The position numbers were made by a program, and so were the translations under genes. A stretch of DNA of 64,000 bases from Flavobacterium taihuense (GTDB taxonomy: Bacteria; Bacteroidota; Bacteroidia; Flavobacteriales; Flavobacteriaceae). Shown here in pieces: positions 27,071-36,055 of the stretch. Position 1 is the first letter of the stretch; each line of letters begins with the position of its first letter. The stretch is taken from NCBI RefSeq assembly GCF_019351435.1, contig NZ_JAHWYN010000005.1, positions 62,001 to 126,000 on the forward strand. The letters are read 5' to 3'. Under the pieces are notes generated by a model that was not told the DNA's origin, made no database searches, and worked only from the letters and a program-made list of their open reading frames with translations.

Positions 27071-28129
27071 ATGAACAAAAATTATTACGCAATATTGATG
27101 GCAGGAGGAATCGGTTCGCGATTTTGGCCAGTAAGTACGAGAGAATTTCCGAAGCAATTTCATGATATGTTGGGTTCAGGGGAAACTTTAATTCAGAAAA
27201 CTTTTAGTAGATTATCACAAATCATTCCGAAAGAGAATATTTTGATTCTGACTCACGAAAGTTACAATGATTTGATTTTGGAACAATTGCCAATGGTAAC
27301 TCAAGAACAAATTGTCTTAGAACCTGCGATGAGAAATACGGCTCCTTGTATTTTGTACGCTTCTTTGAAAATAAAAAAAATAAATCCAAATGCAGTGATG
27401 GTCGTCGCTCCAAGCGACCACTGGATTGAAGATGAAATGCAATTTGTTGCCAATTTGCAACGTTCTTTTGATTTATGTGAAAGAGAAGAATCGTTGATGA
27501 CTTTGGGAATTTTACCAACTGCTCCAAATACTGGTTATGGTTATATTGAATTTGATAAATTAGATAGCCGTTCGATAAAAAAGGTTGTCCAGTTTCGAGA
27601 AAAACCTGATTCCAAAACAGCAAAAGGTTTTATTCAAAGCAGAAATTATTTGTGGAATGCCGGTATTTTTATCTGGAGCGTGCGATCTATTTTGAAAGCT
27701 TTTGAAGAATTTCAGCCAGAAATGTTTGCTCTCTTTATGGAAGGGTTTAATGTATATAATTCGGATAAAGAAAGTGACTTTATTCAAGAGAATTATCCTA
27801 AAGCAGCTAATATTTCCATTGATTATGCTATCATGGAAAACGCCAAGAATGTCTACGTCCTTCCAGCTACTTTTGATTGGAATGATTTAGGGACTTGGGG
27901 ATCACTACATGAGAAACTACCAAAAGACGATAATAATAATGCCGTTGTAAATGCAGTAGTTTTGCTGCAAAACGCATCGAATAATATCATTAGAACAGCT
28001 ATAGGAAAACAAGTAATTGTTGATGGACTTGATGATTACATTATAGTAGATAAAGATTCAGTCTTGTTGATTTATCCCAAAAGTAAAGAGCAAGAAATTA
28101 AAGCAATTGTATCTCAGTTGAAATCCTAA
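27071..28129 (+). CDS. manC: Mannose-1-phosphate guanylyltransferase
   Basis: 352 residues, the short single-domain form without the isomerase half. The nucleotidyltransferase signature AGGIGSRFWPVSTREFPKQF is at the N-terminus; VVAPSDHWI and FREKPD, NAGIFIW and FDWNDLGTWGSL follow, all typical of GDP-mannose pyrophosphorylases. It makes GDP-mannose from GTP and mannose-1-phosphate for surface glycans. Confidence 0.94.
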   Translation: MNKNYYAILMAGGIGSRFWPVSTREFPKQFHDMLGSGETLIQKTFSRLSQIIPKENILILTHESYNDLILEQLPMVTQEQIVLEPAMRNTAPCILYASLKIKKINPNAVMVVAPSDHWIEDEMQFVANLQRSFDLCEREESLMTLGILPTAPNTGYGYIEFDKLDSRSIKKVVQFREKPDSKTAKGFIQSRNYLWNAGIFIWSVRSILKAFEEFQPEMFALFMEGFNVYNSDKESDFIQENYPKAANISIDYAIMENAKNVYVLPATFDWNDLGTWGSLHEKLPKDDNNNAVVNAVVLLQNASNNIIRTAIGKQVIVDGLDDYIIVDKDSVLLIYPKSKEQEIKAIVSQLKS

Positions 28130-28241
28130 AAAATATTTTTTATTCCTTTTAAATCAAAAAAGTGACTTCTTAAGAATCTTGGGGAAACTCAATTTTCAGA
28201 AAGGAATCATTTTTTTGTTTTATAAAATAGCCCAAAATAAT

Positions 28242-29165
28242 ATGTCTAAAAACGAAAATCAATTTCTTATCTATCTCGCTTTTGCGGCTATTTTTATTAT
28301 TTGGGGAAGTACTTATTTCTTTATCTTTTTGGGACTTGAAACCATTCCGCCATTTATGTTGATGGGAATGCGATTTGTAATTGCGGGTTTACTTTTACTG
28401 ATTTTAATAAAAGCGCAAGGAAATTTAAAGAAACCAAGTAAGGAAGCCATACTCAAAAATTCAATTTACGGAACTCTTTTACTTGTTGGAGGAACAGGGT
28501 CAGTCATGTGGGCTGAGCAATTTGTTCCTTCTGGAATTGCTTCAATAGTAGTTTGCAGTTTGCCTTTTTGGTTCTTGATTTTGGATTATCCAAAGTGGAA
28601 AGAAAACTTTTCAAATGTTAGTTCGCTTTTGGGATTGATTATTGGTTTTGCTGGGGTTATAATTCTTTTTGATGTCAATGAATCTGTTTTTTCAGACCAT
28701 TTTGTTTTGGGGGTAATAGTAATTATTGCCGGAGGAATATCTTGGGCATTGGGTTCTTTGTTTTCTAGATACTACCCTACTGATTTACCTACCTTAATGA
28801 ATGTCGCTTTACAAATGATAAGTGCAGGCTTGTTTTGTTTAATACTATCATATTTAACGAAAGAGACTGAAGGTTTTGTTTTTAGTAATATATCTTTAGC
28901 TTCTTGGTTGAGTTTGGGATATCTTATCGTTTTTGGAATACTCGCTTTTGTTGCTTATGTATGGCTAATAACCAAGCGTTCCTTGATACAAGTTGGGACT
29001 TACGTATATGTAAACCCAGTTATAGCAGTTTTCTTAGGTTGGTTATTTGCCAAAGAAACCATAAGCACAAAACAGATACTTGCCTTAATAGTGATTCTAA
29101 TAGGTGTGGTTTTAATCAACTGGGTTGGTTATCGAAAGACTTTATTCGAAAAAAGTAAAGCCTAA
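28242..29165 (+). CDS. EamA/DMT-family transporter
   Basis: 307 residues from the ATG at 28242 (an in-frame TTG at 28179 would add an unlikely N-terminus). Ten predicted membrane segments in two EamA repeats; the first starts FAAIFIIWGSTYFFIFLGLE and the second WALGSLFSRYYP. Inner-membrane drug/metabolite exporter, substrate unknown. A displaced copy of the mlaF 3' end begins directly after its stop codon. Confidence 0.9.
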   Translation: MSKNENQFLIYLAFAAIFIIWGSTYFFIFLGLETIPPFMLMGMRFVIAGLLLLILIKAQGNLKKPSKEAILKNSIYGTLLLVGGTGSVMWAEQFVPSGIASIVVCSLPFWFLILDYPKWKENFSNVSSLLGLIIGFAGVIILFDVNESVFSDHFVLGVIVIIAGGISWALGSLFSRYYPTDLPTLMNVALQMISAGLFCLILSYLTKETEGFVFSNISLASWLSLGYLIVFGILAFVAYVWLITKRSLIQVGTYVYVNPVIAVFLGWLFAKETISTKQILALIVILIGVVLINWVGYRKTLFEKSKA

Positions 29166-29166
29166 T

Positions 29167-29285
29167 TTATCCTTTTAAATAGGCTTCTCTTACTTTCTTG
29201 AATAATTCAGAAGAATATACAAATTCAACAATAGCTTCATTTTCGGTAAGGAAAATGTCTTCTTTGTTTCTTTCCCAAGATTTTG
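29167..29285 (-). pseudogene. Orphan 3' fragment of mlaF
   Basis: On the minus strand this segment encodes KSW-ER-NKEDIFLTENEAIVEFV and onward to REAYLKG-stop. The last 31 residues are identical to the C-terminus of MlaF encoded at 34436-35197. The DNA differs at about ten of some 114 positions, and those in the identical part are silent. Upstream of this point similarity ends. So this is a truncated, independently diverged copy of the gene's 3' end, 5.2 kb from the intact gene. Confidence 0.88.
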
Positions 29286-29449
29286 TTCTTTTAAAGGATA
29301 GAATGTTTTTTTAAATTTTACTACATAATTCCTTGAGTGGTTACTCATAGTTTATTTGCAATTCAAATTATACCATAAATGAATTATTGTTGAGTCTAAT
29401 GCAACTATTTAATTAACTATAATTTAACATGAAATAGCTTAAAAATAAT

Positions 29450-29457
29450 TATTTTTG
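29450..29457 (+). promoter_or_regulatory. Candidate promoter of the lipoprotein gene at 29482
   Basis: TATTTTTG 24 bp before the chosen ATG. The rest of 29286-29449 holds no gene that I can support. Confidence 0.4.
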
Positions 29458-29481
29458 AGAGAAATGTCTCTTAATTATAAT

Positions 29482-29892
29482 ATGAAAAAACAACTACTTC
29501 TAATTTTATTATTCTTAAGTATAAGTTGTGAGCCATTAGAATTTTATGGAGATACCTTTTATACCGTAAAAGGAAAGATAACAGATGCAAATGACAAACC
29601 TGTTTCAAATCTTAATTTAAAGGTTTATGCTCGAATAATTATTTATGATAATTCTTTAGGAAAAGATGAAGATGAGGTAGTTATGGCCTATGGAAAAACA
29701 AATCAAAATGGGGATTTTCAAATTACTTTCCCAAAATCAAACACAGTAAATTTTTTACTCATAGATAACGACTATAAAATAATTGATTCAATACAAACAA
29801 AATCATACGAATTAAATGCGGCAAAATTAGACTTTAATAAAATGTATGATTATACGTTTGATTTACAAAGTATTAAAGTTATTAGAGAATGA
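29482..29892 (+). CDS. Small lipoprotein with carboxypeptidase-regulatory-like domain
   Basis: 136 residues from the ATG at 29482, chosen because the lipoprotein signal (KKQLLLILLFLSISC, lipobox ending at Cys) starts there. The rest is one beta-sandwich: YTVKGKITDANDKPVSNLNLKVY and GKTNQNGDFQITFP, the pattern of CarboxypepD_reg-like domains. Probably an outer-membrane or periplasmic binding or structural accessory. It overlaps the next gene by 4 bp (ATGA), so the two are a translationally coupled pair. Confidence 0.7.
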   Translation: MKKQLLLILLFLSISCEPLEFYGDTFYTVKGKITDANDKPVSNLNLKVYARIIIYDNSLGKDEDEVVMAYGKTNQNGDFQITFPKSNTVNFLLIDNDYKIIDSIQTKSYELNAAKLDFNKMYDYTFDLQSIKVIRE

Positions 29893-30509
29893 AAAAATCA
29901 CTTGTCTTCTCTTTTTTATTTCTTTCCAGTTTCATACATTCTCAAAACGCAGAAACACATTTCGATAAATTAGTATCTTTTGGGTTTTCAATAGGATTTA
30001 AAACCTATATGGGGAATAATTTTATTGCAAAAACATATAATGATAGCTATCCAGTAGCTACGGGCAGTAGTGTTAATGTTTGCAAAAATTTTGGTGCAGG
30101 ATTCTATTTCAAAAAAAATAGTGCCTCACTACAAACAACTCAATATGTAGGAAACAGTGTTAAGGGAACCTTTATAGAATGGGGTTTTTATTCTTGTTAC
30201 TATGCTCAACTTAATAATAAATGGCTTTTTGTGCCAAAAATTGGAATAGCGACTTTTAATCTAAAAAATGAATTATATCCTTATTTGTATAGCTCTAAAA
30301 AAAAGTACTACACTACTGGAACGACCTATTTTATTGCACCCGAAATCAATTATTTTCTCCATAATAATATAAGTCTATATTCGAGTATAGGATACGGCAT
30401 TATTGATTTGTCAAAAGTAAGAGCAAGTTCTTCATTAGATATAAACTACACTTCTTCAAATCAACTTAATCTTGAAGTAGGAATACGATTTTGGTTTGGC
30501 AAAAGGTAA
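29889..30509 (+). CDS. Predicted outer-membrane beta-barrel protein, unknown function
   Basis: 206 residues with signal peptide (SLVFSFLFLSSFIHSQ). Alternating hydrophobic pattern and a terminal aromatic strand (LNLEVGIRFWFGKR) suggest an eight-stranded porin-like barrel. No family recognised. Coupled to the lipoprotein gene upstream by a 4-bp overlap. Confidence 0.6.
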   Translation: MKKSLVFSFLFLSSFIHSQNAETHFDKLVSFGFSIGFKTYMGNNFIAKTYNDSYPVATGSSVNVCKNFGAGFYFKKNSASLQTTQYVGNSVKGTFIEWGFYSCYYAQLNNKWLFVPKIGIATFNLKNELYPYLYSSKKKYYTTGTTYFIAPEINYFLHNNISLYSSIGYGIIDLSKVRASSSLDINYTSSNQLNLEVGIRFWFGKR

Positions 30510-30524
30510 TAATTATACTGCAAC

Positions 30525-30532
30525 TATTTTTG
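30525..30532 (+). promoter_or_regulatory. Candidate promoter of the lipoprotein gene at 30577
   Basis: TATTTTTG, 44 bp before the ATG. Confidence 0.35.
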
Positions 30533-30576
30533 AACGTAAAATAATAAAGATGAATAACACCAAATAAACAATAATT

Positions 30577-31104
30577 ATGAAAAAACTATTTTTTTTATTC
30601 GCAACAATTACATTACTAATCTCTTGTAACAAAGACGATGACAAGCCCATGAACCCAATTGACCAACTACCACCTGCGACACAAATTGGTGCGAATACTG
30701 CTGGATGTTTGGTAAATGGGGAAGCTCTTTTACCAAAAGGAACTGGAATAATATTGAATTGTTTCTACCAAGATGGATTGAATTTTGGGTTGTCGATTAC
30801 GGAAAACAAAAATAATATTCAAAAAAGCATTGGAATTGCCAGTTTAAATCAAAAACTAGAAGTAGGTCAGACATATCAACTTACAGAATATAAGTCTAAT
30901 ACAAAATATGGTAGTTATATTATTTATTACTCTGATTTTAGTGAAGACAAATATCTAACTACATTATTGGTAAATGGAGAACTAAAAATCACTAATCATA
31001 ATTTTGACAAAGCTATAATTTCTGGTACATTTTGGTTTGATGCGATAAACTCTGAGGGGAAAGCTGTTAAGATAAGAGAAGGGCGCTTTGACATGGAATA
31101 TTAA
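30577..31104 (+). CDS. Hypothetical lipoprotein
   Basis: 175 residues. Lipoprotein signal FLFATITLLISC followed by the acidic NKDDDKP stretch that in Bacteroidota can act as a surface lipoprotein export signal. The remainder is a predicted beta-rich domain with no family I recognise. It is part of the four-gene block between the two mlaF 3' ends. Confidence 0.6.
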   Translation: MKKLFFLFATITLLISCNKDDDKPMNPIDQLPPATQIGANTAGCLVNGEALLPKGTGIILNCFYQDGLNFGLSITENKNNIQKSIGIASLNQKLEVGQTYQLTEYKSNTKYGSYIIYYSDFSEDKYLTTLLVNGELKITNHNFDKAIISGTFWFDAINSEGKAVKIREGRFDMEY

Positions 31105-31203
31105 TGCAATATAAATCTATAAAAAAGAGAACTATCAGCTAGGCTGGTAGTTTTAAATTTAAAAAAACAATCACTTAACTACCATTTAATTAGAACCAAA
31201 ACT

Positions 31204-34200
31204 ATGAAAAAAAATGTATTATTTCTTTTTTCTCTCTTGTTTTCTGTATTTACAAATGCACAACAAGATATCAACACTACTTTTGCGACACAAATGAATA
31301 CTGTGTTTGGATCGTTGGACAAAACCAAAGTACCCCACGGTATCCTGCTCGATTATGGTATGGAATTTACCAATGTGCCTGCTTACAACGGTACACTTAC
31401 GGATAGTACGTATTCAGACAAATCTAGTTTAAAACAAATCTACAATACTTTGCTTTCTAGTAGAGTAAGGGAATTGAGTACCGCATGGATAACCCCTACA
31501 GAATATGACACTAGATGGAATAGTAATAGAACTGCTGGTGTGATTGCTTTAAGTGGTTTGTATTTTAAATATTCACAGTTTGCGAGTAATGCCCTTACTG
31601 CCAATAAAATTACATTGTCTAGCAATAAATTTTATGACAAGGTAATCAGCGGTATGTGGCAAAATCCGTACGAAGAGTTACAGACTTTTGCAATGGCAGC
31701 TCCTATAAAACAATATGACGAATTGAGTATGCAGGTTAAAATCCCATCAAATATATTTATTTCTAATTATCAGAACCTTATCGCAAGCATACAAATAGAT
31801 TTTGATAACGGTCAAGGATATGTAACTGTCCCTTACAATCAAAATATTGCAGTTAGTTATACATCGTATGGTTTGAAAATTTGGAAGTACAAACTCAACC
31901 TGACCAATGGCACCTCTTTATACAATCAATCTAGAATGAAGATTGGAAAAAATTCAACTAATGGACAAATAGGACTTCCAGTCCCTCCACCCTGTCAAAC
32001 CTGTAGAATCTCTGCAACTGAAAGTCCGGTAAGCATAACAGCTACAATTCCTTATTTAGGAGGATTGGGAACTGTAAAACTTACGATTGATTATGCTGGA
32101 GACCCTAATCAGGGACTCAAAAAACCGCTAATTGTAGCCGAAGGATTTGACCTTGGTGTAGTATTGAATCCTGAAAAAGCGTATGGAAACAATACATATG
32201 CTACTTTTAGGAATACACTTTTTAATTCATTTAGTTCAGAATTAAAAAATCTAATTTATGAAGACAATAAGCAATACGACATTGTTTATGTAGATTGGGA
32301 CAATGGCGTAGATTATATGCAACGCAATGCTTATGCGCTTGAGGCCGTTATAAATTATGTGAATGCTAGAAAAGTTTTGAGTGGAAGTACTACGAAAAAT
32401 GTAATTTTGGGACAAAGTATGGGTGGTGTTATTGCTCGTTACGCCCTTGCAGATATGGAGCAAAGAGGTGTGGATCATAAAACGAGTTTATTTATCTCGC
32501 ATGATGCACCACAACAAGGAGCTAATATTCCGATTTCTTTTCAGTATATGTTTCGTCATCTTACTAGACAGTATGTAAAATCTCCTTTATTATTGTATGG
32601 AGGAGAAACGTTTTTGCCTATGCATACAGATTCCCAACCCGTTTCTTCGTATTTATCCATTCTAGATGCTCCAGCTTCTAAACAATTGATAGCAAATTTT
32701 GTAAATCCAAGTTACACAATAGACAATTCAGAAAACACTTCTTTCTACAATGAACTAAAAGGTAAAGGACTTGCTAATAGCGGAGGTTACCCTGTACAAT
32801 GCAGGAATATAGCTATCAGTAATGGTAGTGAATGCGGTACAACCCAAACTTTTAACCCAGGAGACGATTTGGTCAATTTTCAATTGAATAAAGGGCTATC
32901 CTTTTGGGGGGATTTATTAAGTTTGGTTTATAATCCTTTAGGTGGTGCTATAGGTGGCGATTACATTGATAGAGATTTGTATGGTGTAGCGGTTTTAGGA
33001 GCTTTTCCTGGACATTCAAAATATAATGTTGATTTTCAGGCAAAATCATTATATGACAGTTCTGGAAACCAAATATATAAAGGTCGTGTATCTTATACCA
33101 AGAAAATTCTTTGGGCTCTAAATATCACAATTGACATTACTAATGTAACGAAAAATCAACCATCGGCTACTTTACCTTTTGATACTTATGGAGGAGGTTA
33201 TTTTGATACAAAAACTCTTGCGGGGACAGTTAGCAGTCCAAATCTTGTTATAAGAGATCATTTTGGTTTTATTCCAACAGCAAGTGCTTTGGATATTGGA
33301 AAAAGAAACGTTCCCTTAATTGATGTGGACTACAAAAAGTCCTATGTTGGAGCAATACCACTTGTTGCCCCCAAGAATAGCCCGTTTGCCAATTTTACCA
33401 CAGATTTTGATAAGGCAAACCCAAATGCACACAACAAACAGCACATTTCATTTGACACTAGGAACGGAAAATGGTTAGCATCAGAACTAAATGCTTTGAG
33501 CAATGCTAGTTTAATCCCTGAAAAAACGGATTGTTCCTATATCTGTTCAGATTCTCAAATCACAGGAAACGCTGTATTATGTAGTAGTGGCACATATTCT
33601 GTTCCTAGTGGTGCTACATGTAGCTGGACTATCGCAGAAGGTGCAAATTTGGTAACACTTTCGGGAAATGGAACAAATCCAGTTGTATTAAATCCCTTAT
33701 CAGCATCAGCAAGTGGTAAAGTTATTTTAAGTTCTTATTTTGGAAATAGTAATTGTGGGTATAAAACTTTGACTAAATCTATTTTTGTTGGTAAACCTAG
33801 CATTGAAATAAAATTAACATCTGATAGTAATTATGCTACTATAGATTTGGTCAGTGCCAATAATGTTGATATTACACAACAAGGAATTACATCAACAACG
33901 TGGACTAAGATAGCATCAACCAATAGTGGTAATGGTGGGGGAAGTGGTCTTAGTGGTTTTGGGAATGGACCAAATTTTAATTGGACAATAACTTTAGTAA
34001 TTACTGCAACAAATGCATGTGGAACTACTTCTATAACAAGAGTTGTTACCTGTGCTCCACCTGTTCCTTGTGATAATGCCTATAATTTGGTTGCAAAATC
34101 ATCAAATGGGTATGTTGCAAATAAAATAATTGACCCTTGTGAAGGAATTACAGGTCCCCAGAAAACAAGTATTCAAACTACAAATGTTTCTGATAAAGAA

Positions 34201-34353
34201 ATAACTTCGGCAAAATTATATGATATTTATGGTGCGGAAATTAGAAACTATAAGACAAATGATTATTTTATGGATGGAATAAAGAATGGTGTTTATATTC
34301 TAAAAGTTCAAATAAAGGATGTCATGCTTACAAAAAAAATAATTATAAATTAA
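31204..34353 (+). CDS. Large T9SS-exported protein with alpha/beta-hydrolase domain
   Basis: 1049 residues. Signal peptide (NVLFLFSLLFSVFTNAQ); a long N-terminal region; an alpha/beta-hydrolase segment with strand VAEGFD, then nucleophile elbow G-x-S-x-G in LGQSMGGVIARYALADM near residue 404; Ig/PKD-like beta-domains with paired cysteines (about 775-980); and a C-terminal T9SS type A sorting domain (LYDIYGAEIRNY and GVYILKVQIKD...KKIIIN). It is therefore exported through the type IX system and probably anchored or released at the surface, acting as an esterase or lipase. Substrate unknown. It is the largest gene of the putative insertion and ends at a strong terminator. Confidence 0.85.
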   Translation: MKKNVLFLFSLLFSVFTNAQQDINTTFATQMNTVFGSLDKTKVPHGILLDYGMEFTNVPAYNGTLTDSTYSDKSSLKQIYNTLLSSRVRELSTAWITPTEYDTRWNSNRTAGVIALSGLYFKYSQFASNALTANKITLSSNKFYDKVISGMWQNPYEELQTFAMAAPIKQYDELSMQVKIPSNIFISNYQNLIASIQIDFDNGQGYVTVPYNQNIAVSYTSYGLKIWKYKLNLTNGTSLYNQSRMKIGKNSTNGQIGLPVPPPCQTCRISATESPVSITATIPYLGGLGTVKLTIDYAGDPNQGLKKPLIVAEGFDLGVVLNPEKAYGNNTYATFRNTLFNSFSSELKNLIYEDNKQYDIVYVDWDNGVDYMQRNAYALEAVINYVNARKVLSGSTTKNVILGQSMGGVIARYALADMEQRGVDHKTSLFISHDAPQQGANIPISFQYMFRHLTRQYVKSPLLLYGGETFLPMHTDSQPVSSYLSILDAPASKQLIANFVNPSYTIDNSENTSFYNELKGKGLANSGGYPVQCRNIAISNGSECGTTQTFNPGDDLVNFQLNKGLSFWGDLLSLVYNPLGGAIGGDYIDRDLYGVAVLGAFPGHSKYNVDFQAKSLYDSSGNQIYKGRVSYTKKILWALNITIDITNVTKNQPSATLPFDTYGGGYFDTKTLAGTVSSPNLVIRDHFGFIPTASALDIGKRNVPLIDVDYKKSYVGAIPLVAPKNSPFANFTTDFDKANPNAHNKQHISFDTRNGKWLASELNALSNASLIPEKTDCSYICSDSQITGNAVLCSSGTYSVPSGATCSWTIAEGANLVTLSGNGTNPVVLNPLSASASGKVILSSYFGNSNCGYKTLTKSIFVGKPSIEIKLTSDSNYATIDLVSANNVDITQQGITSTTWTKIASTNSGNGGGSGLSGFGNGPNFNWTITLVITATNACGTTSITRVVTCAPPVPCDNAYNLVAKSSNGYVANKIIDPCEGITGPQKTSIQTTNVSDKEITSAKLYDIYGAEIRNYKTNDYFMDGIKNGVYILKVQIKDVMLTKKIIIN

Positions 34354-34378
34354 ATCTCAAAAATTGATTATATTGTTT

Positions 34379-34413
34379 AAAATGGTTTTGAGTTTTCTCA
34401 AAACCATTTTTAT
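34379..34413. terminator. Terminator between the hydrolase gene and mlaF
   Basis: Twelve-base perfect stem AATGGTTTTGAG/CTCAAAACCATT with loop TTTT (34381-34408), followed by TTTTAT on the plus strand. It sits between convergent genes and may serve both. Confidence 0.85.
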
Positions 34414-34435
34414 TTCAAACATAAAAGTTAAAAAC

Positions 34436-35197
34436 CTACCCTTTCAAATACGCTTCTCTTACTTTCTTGAATAATTCAGAAGAATAAACAAATTCAACAA
34501 TAGCTTCATTTTCGGTAAGGAAAATATCTTCTTTGGTTCCTTCCCAGGCTTTAACGCCATTTTTTAGAAATAAAATTTTATCGCCAATTTCCATTACAGA
34601 GTTCATATCATGGGTGTTTACGACCGTTGTGATATTGTATTCTTCTGTGATTTCCCGGATTAGGTTGTCAATTAAAATTGCGGTATTGGGATCCAATCCT
34701 GAGTTGGGTTCGTCGCAAAATAAATATTTTGGATTATTTACAATGGCACGGGCAATAGCGACCCTTTTTTGCATTCCTCCTGAAATCTCAGAAGGTAATT
34801 TTTTGTGTGCGCCCACTAGGTTTACTCTTTCTAAAACAAAATCAACACGTTTTTGAATTTTAGCATTGCTGTCATTAGTAAACATTTTTAGAGGGAAAGC
34901 CACGTTCTCGGCAACAGTCATACTGTCAAAAAGAGCACTTCCTTGAAAAAGCATACCAATTTCGGTGCGGATTTCTCTTTTTTCATCGGCGCTTAAATCA
35001 GAGTAAATACGTCCGTCAAAAGAAATGGTCCCTACTTCTGGAGTGTGAATTCCCAATAATGATTTTAATAAAACGGTTTTTCCAGATCCACTTTGACCGA
35101 TAATCAAATTGGTTTTTCCTGCTTCAAAAACACTGGAAACTCCTTTTAGAATTTTGACACCGCCAAATGATTTTTCTATGTTTTTTATTTCTATCAT
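34436..35197 (-). CDS. mlaF: ABC transporter ATPase, MlaF type
   Basis: 253 residues from the ATG at 35197 (an in-frame upstream extension to 35257 would run well into the permease gene). Walker A GQSGSGKT near 38, signature SGGMQKR, Walker B YLFCDEPNSGLDP and switch His in VVNTHDM are all present. It powers phospholipid movement between the membranes with MlaE and an MCE-type protein, which is not in the window. Its ATG overlaps the stop of the permease gene (ATGA). The last 31 codons are duplicated as an orphan fragment at 29167. Confidence 0.92.
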   Translation of the reverse strand: MIEIKNIEKSFGGVKILKGVSSVFEAGKTNLIIGQSGSGKTVLLKSLLGIHTPEVGTISFDGRIYSDLSADEKREIRTEIGMLFQGSALFDSMTVAENVAFPLKMFTNDSNAKIQKRVDFVLERVNLVGAHKKLPSEISGGMQKRVAIARAIVNNPKYLFCDEPNSGLDPNTAILIDNLIREITEEYNITTVVNTHDMNSVMEIGDKILFLKNGVKAWEGTKEDIFLTENEAIVEFVYSSELFKKVREAYLKG

Positions 35198-35943
35198 TTT
35201 GTTAAAAGTAATTGGGTAATAATATAATTTAGCAAGATGATGGTAACCGAAGTCCATACAAAAGAGACCGTACTGGCTTTACCAACCTCAAGTGCTCCAC
35301 CTTTCATATAGTAGCCATGAAAAGATGGTATAGTCGCTAAAAGCATCCCGAAAATAAAAGTCTTGGTAAATGCATAAACAATGTGGAAAGGAATAAAATC
35401 TCGCTGTATCCCTTCGATAAAGTCAATACTGGCGCCAAAACCTCCATAAACTGTTGCGATATAACCACCAGCTATGCCTAAAAACATTCCGATACCAATA
35501 AGGAAGGGATATAAAAGTAAAGCTATAATTTTAGGAAAAACCAAATAATTAAGAGAGTTAACCCCCATTACTTCTAGTGCGTCAATTTGTTCGGTAACGC
35601 GCATCGATCCTATACTGGAAGTTATAAAAGAACCCATTTTTCCGGCCATAATGATAGACATGAAAGTTGGTGCAAATTCTAAAATTACAGACTGACGTGT
35701 GGCGTACCCGATAAGGTATTTTGGGATAAAAGAGTTGGTAAGGTTCAAAGCGGTTTGCATAGAAACAACTCCACCAACGAAGAAAGAGATGAAAGCAACA
35801 ATTCCCAATGAATCAATAATTAAATCATCGACTTCTTTGAAAATTAGACCTTTCATGACAGACCATTTTGTTGGTTTGTTGAAGATTTCTTTCCACATTA
35901 AAAAATATTTCCCGATTTGGGAGGTATAGCGAATAAGCATCAT
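35194..35943 (-). CDS. mlaE: ABC transporter permease, MlaE type
   Basis: 249 residues with five or six membrane segments, the DUF140/MlaE fold: EFAPTFMSIIMAGKMGSFITSSIG and RVTEQIDALEVMGVNSLNYL are diagnostic. Inner-membrane part of the phospholipid transporter with MlaF, with which it overlaps by 4 bp. Upstream 112 bp is a plain AT-rich spacer to the glycosyltransferase gene. Confidence 0.93.
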   Translation of the reverse strand: MMLIRYTSQIGKYFLMWKEIFNKPTKWSVMKGLIFKEVDDLIIDSLGIVAFISFFVGGVVSMQTALNLTNSFIPKYLIGYATRQSVILEFAPTFMSIIMAGKMGSFITSSIGSMRVTEQIDALEVMGVNSLNYLVFPKIIALLLYPFLIGIGMFLGIAGGYIATVYGGFGASIDFIEGIQRDFIPFHIVYAFTKTFIFGMLLATIPSFHGYYMKGGALEVGKASTVSFVWTSVTIILLNYIITQLLLTK

Positions 35944-36055
35944 TTTTTAGTATTCAGTTTACAGGTTGCAGTATTCAGAAAAAAATACAAGTACGCAAAA
36001 ATACTGTATTTTGTTGGAATTTTAGATTTTGTTTTTAATTCAGAAGAGTATAGTA

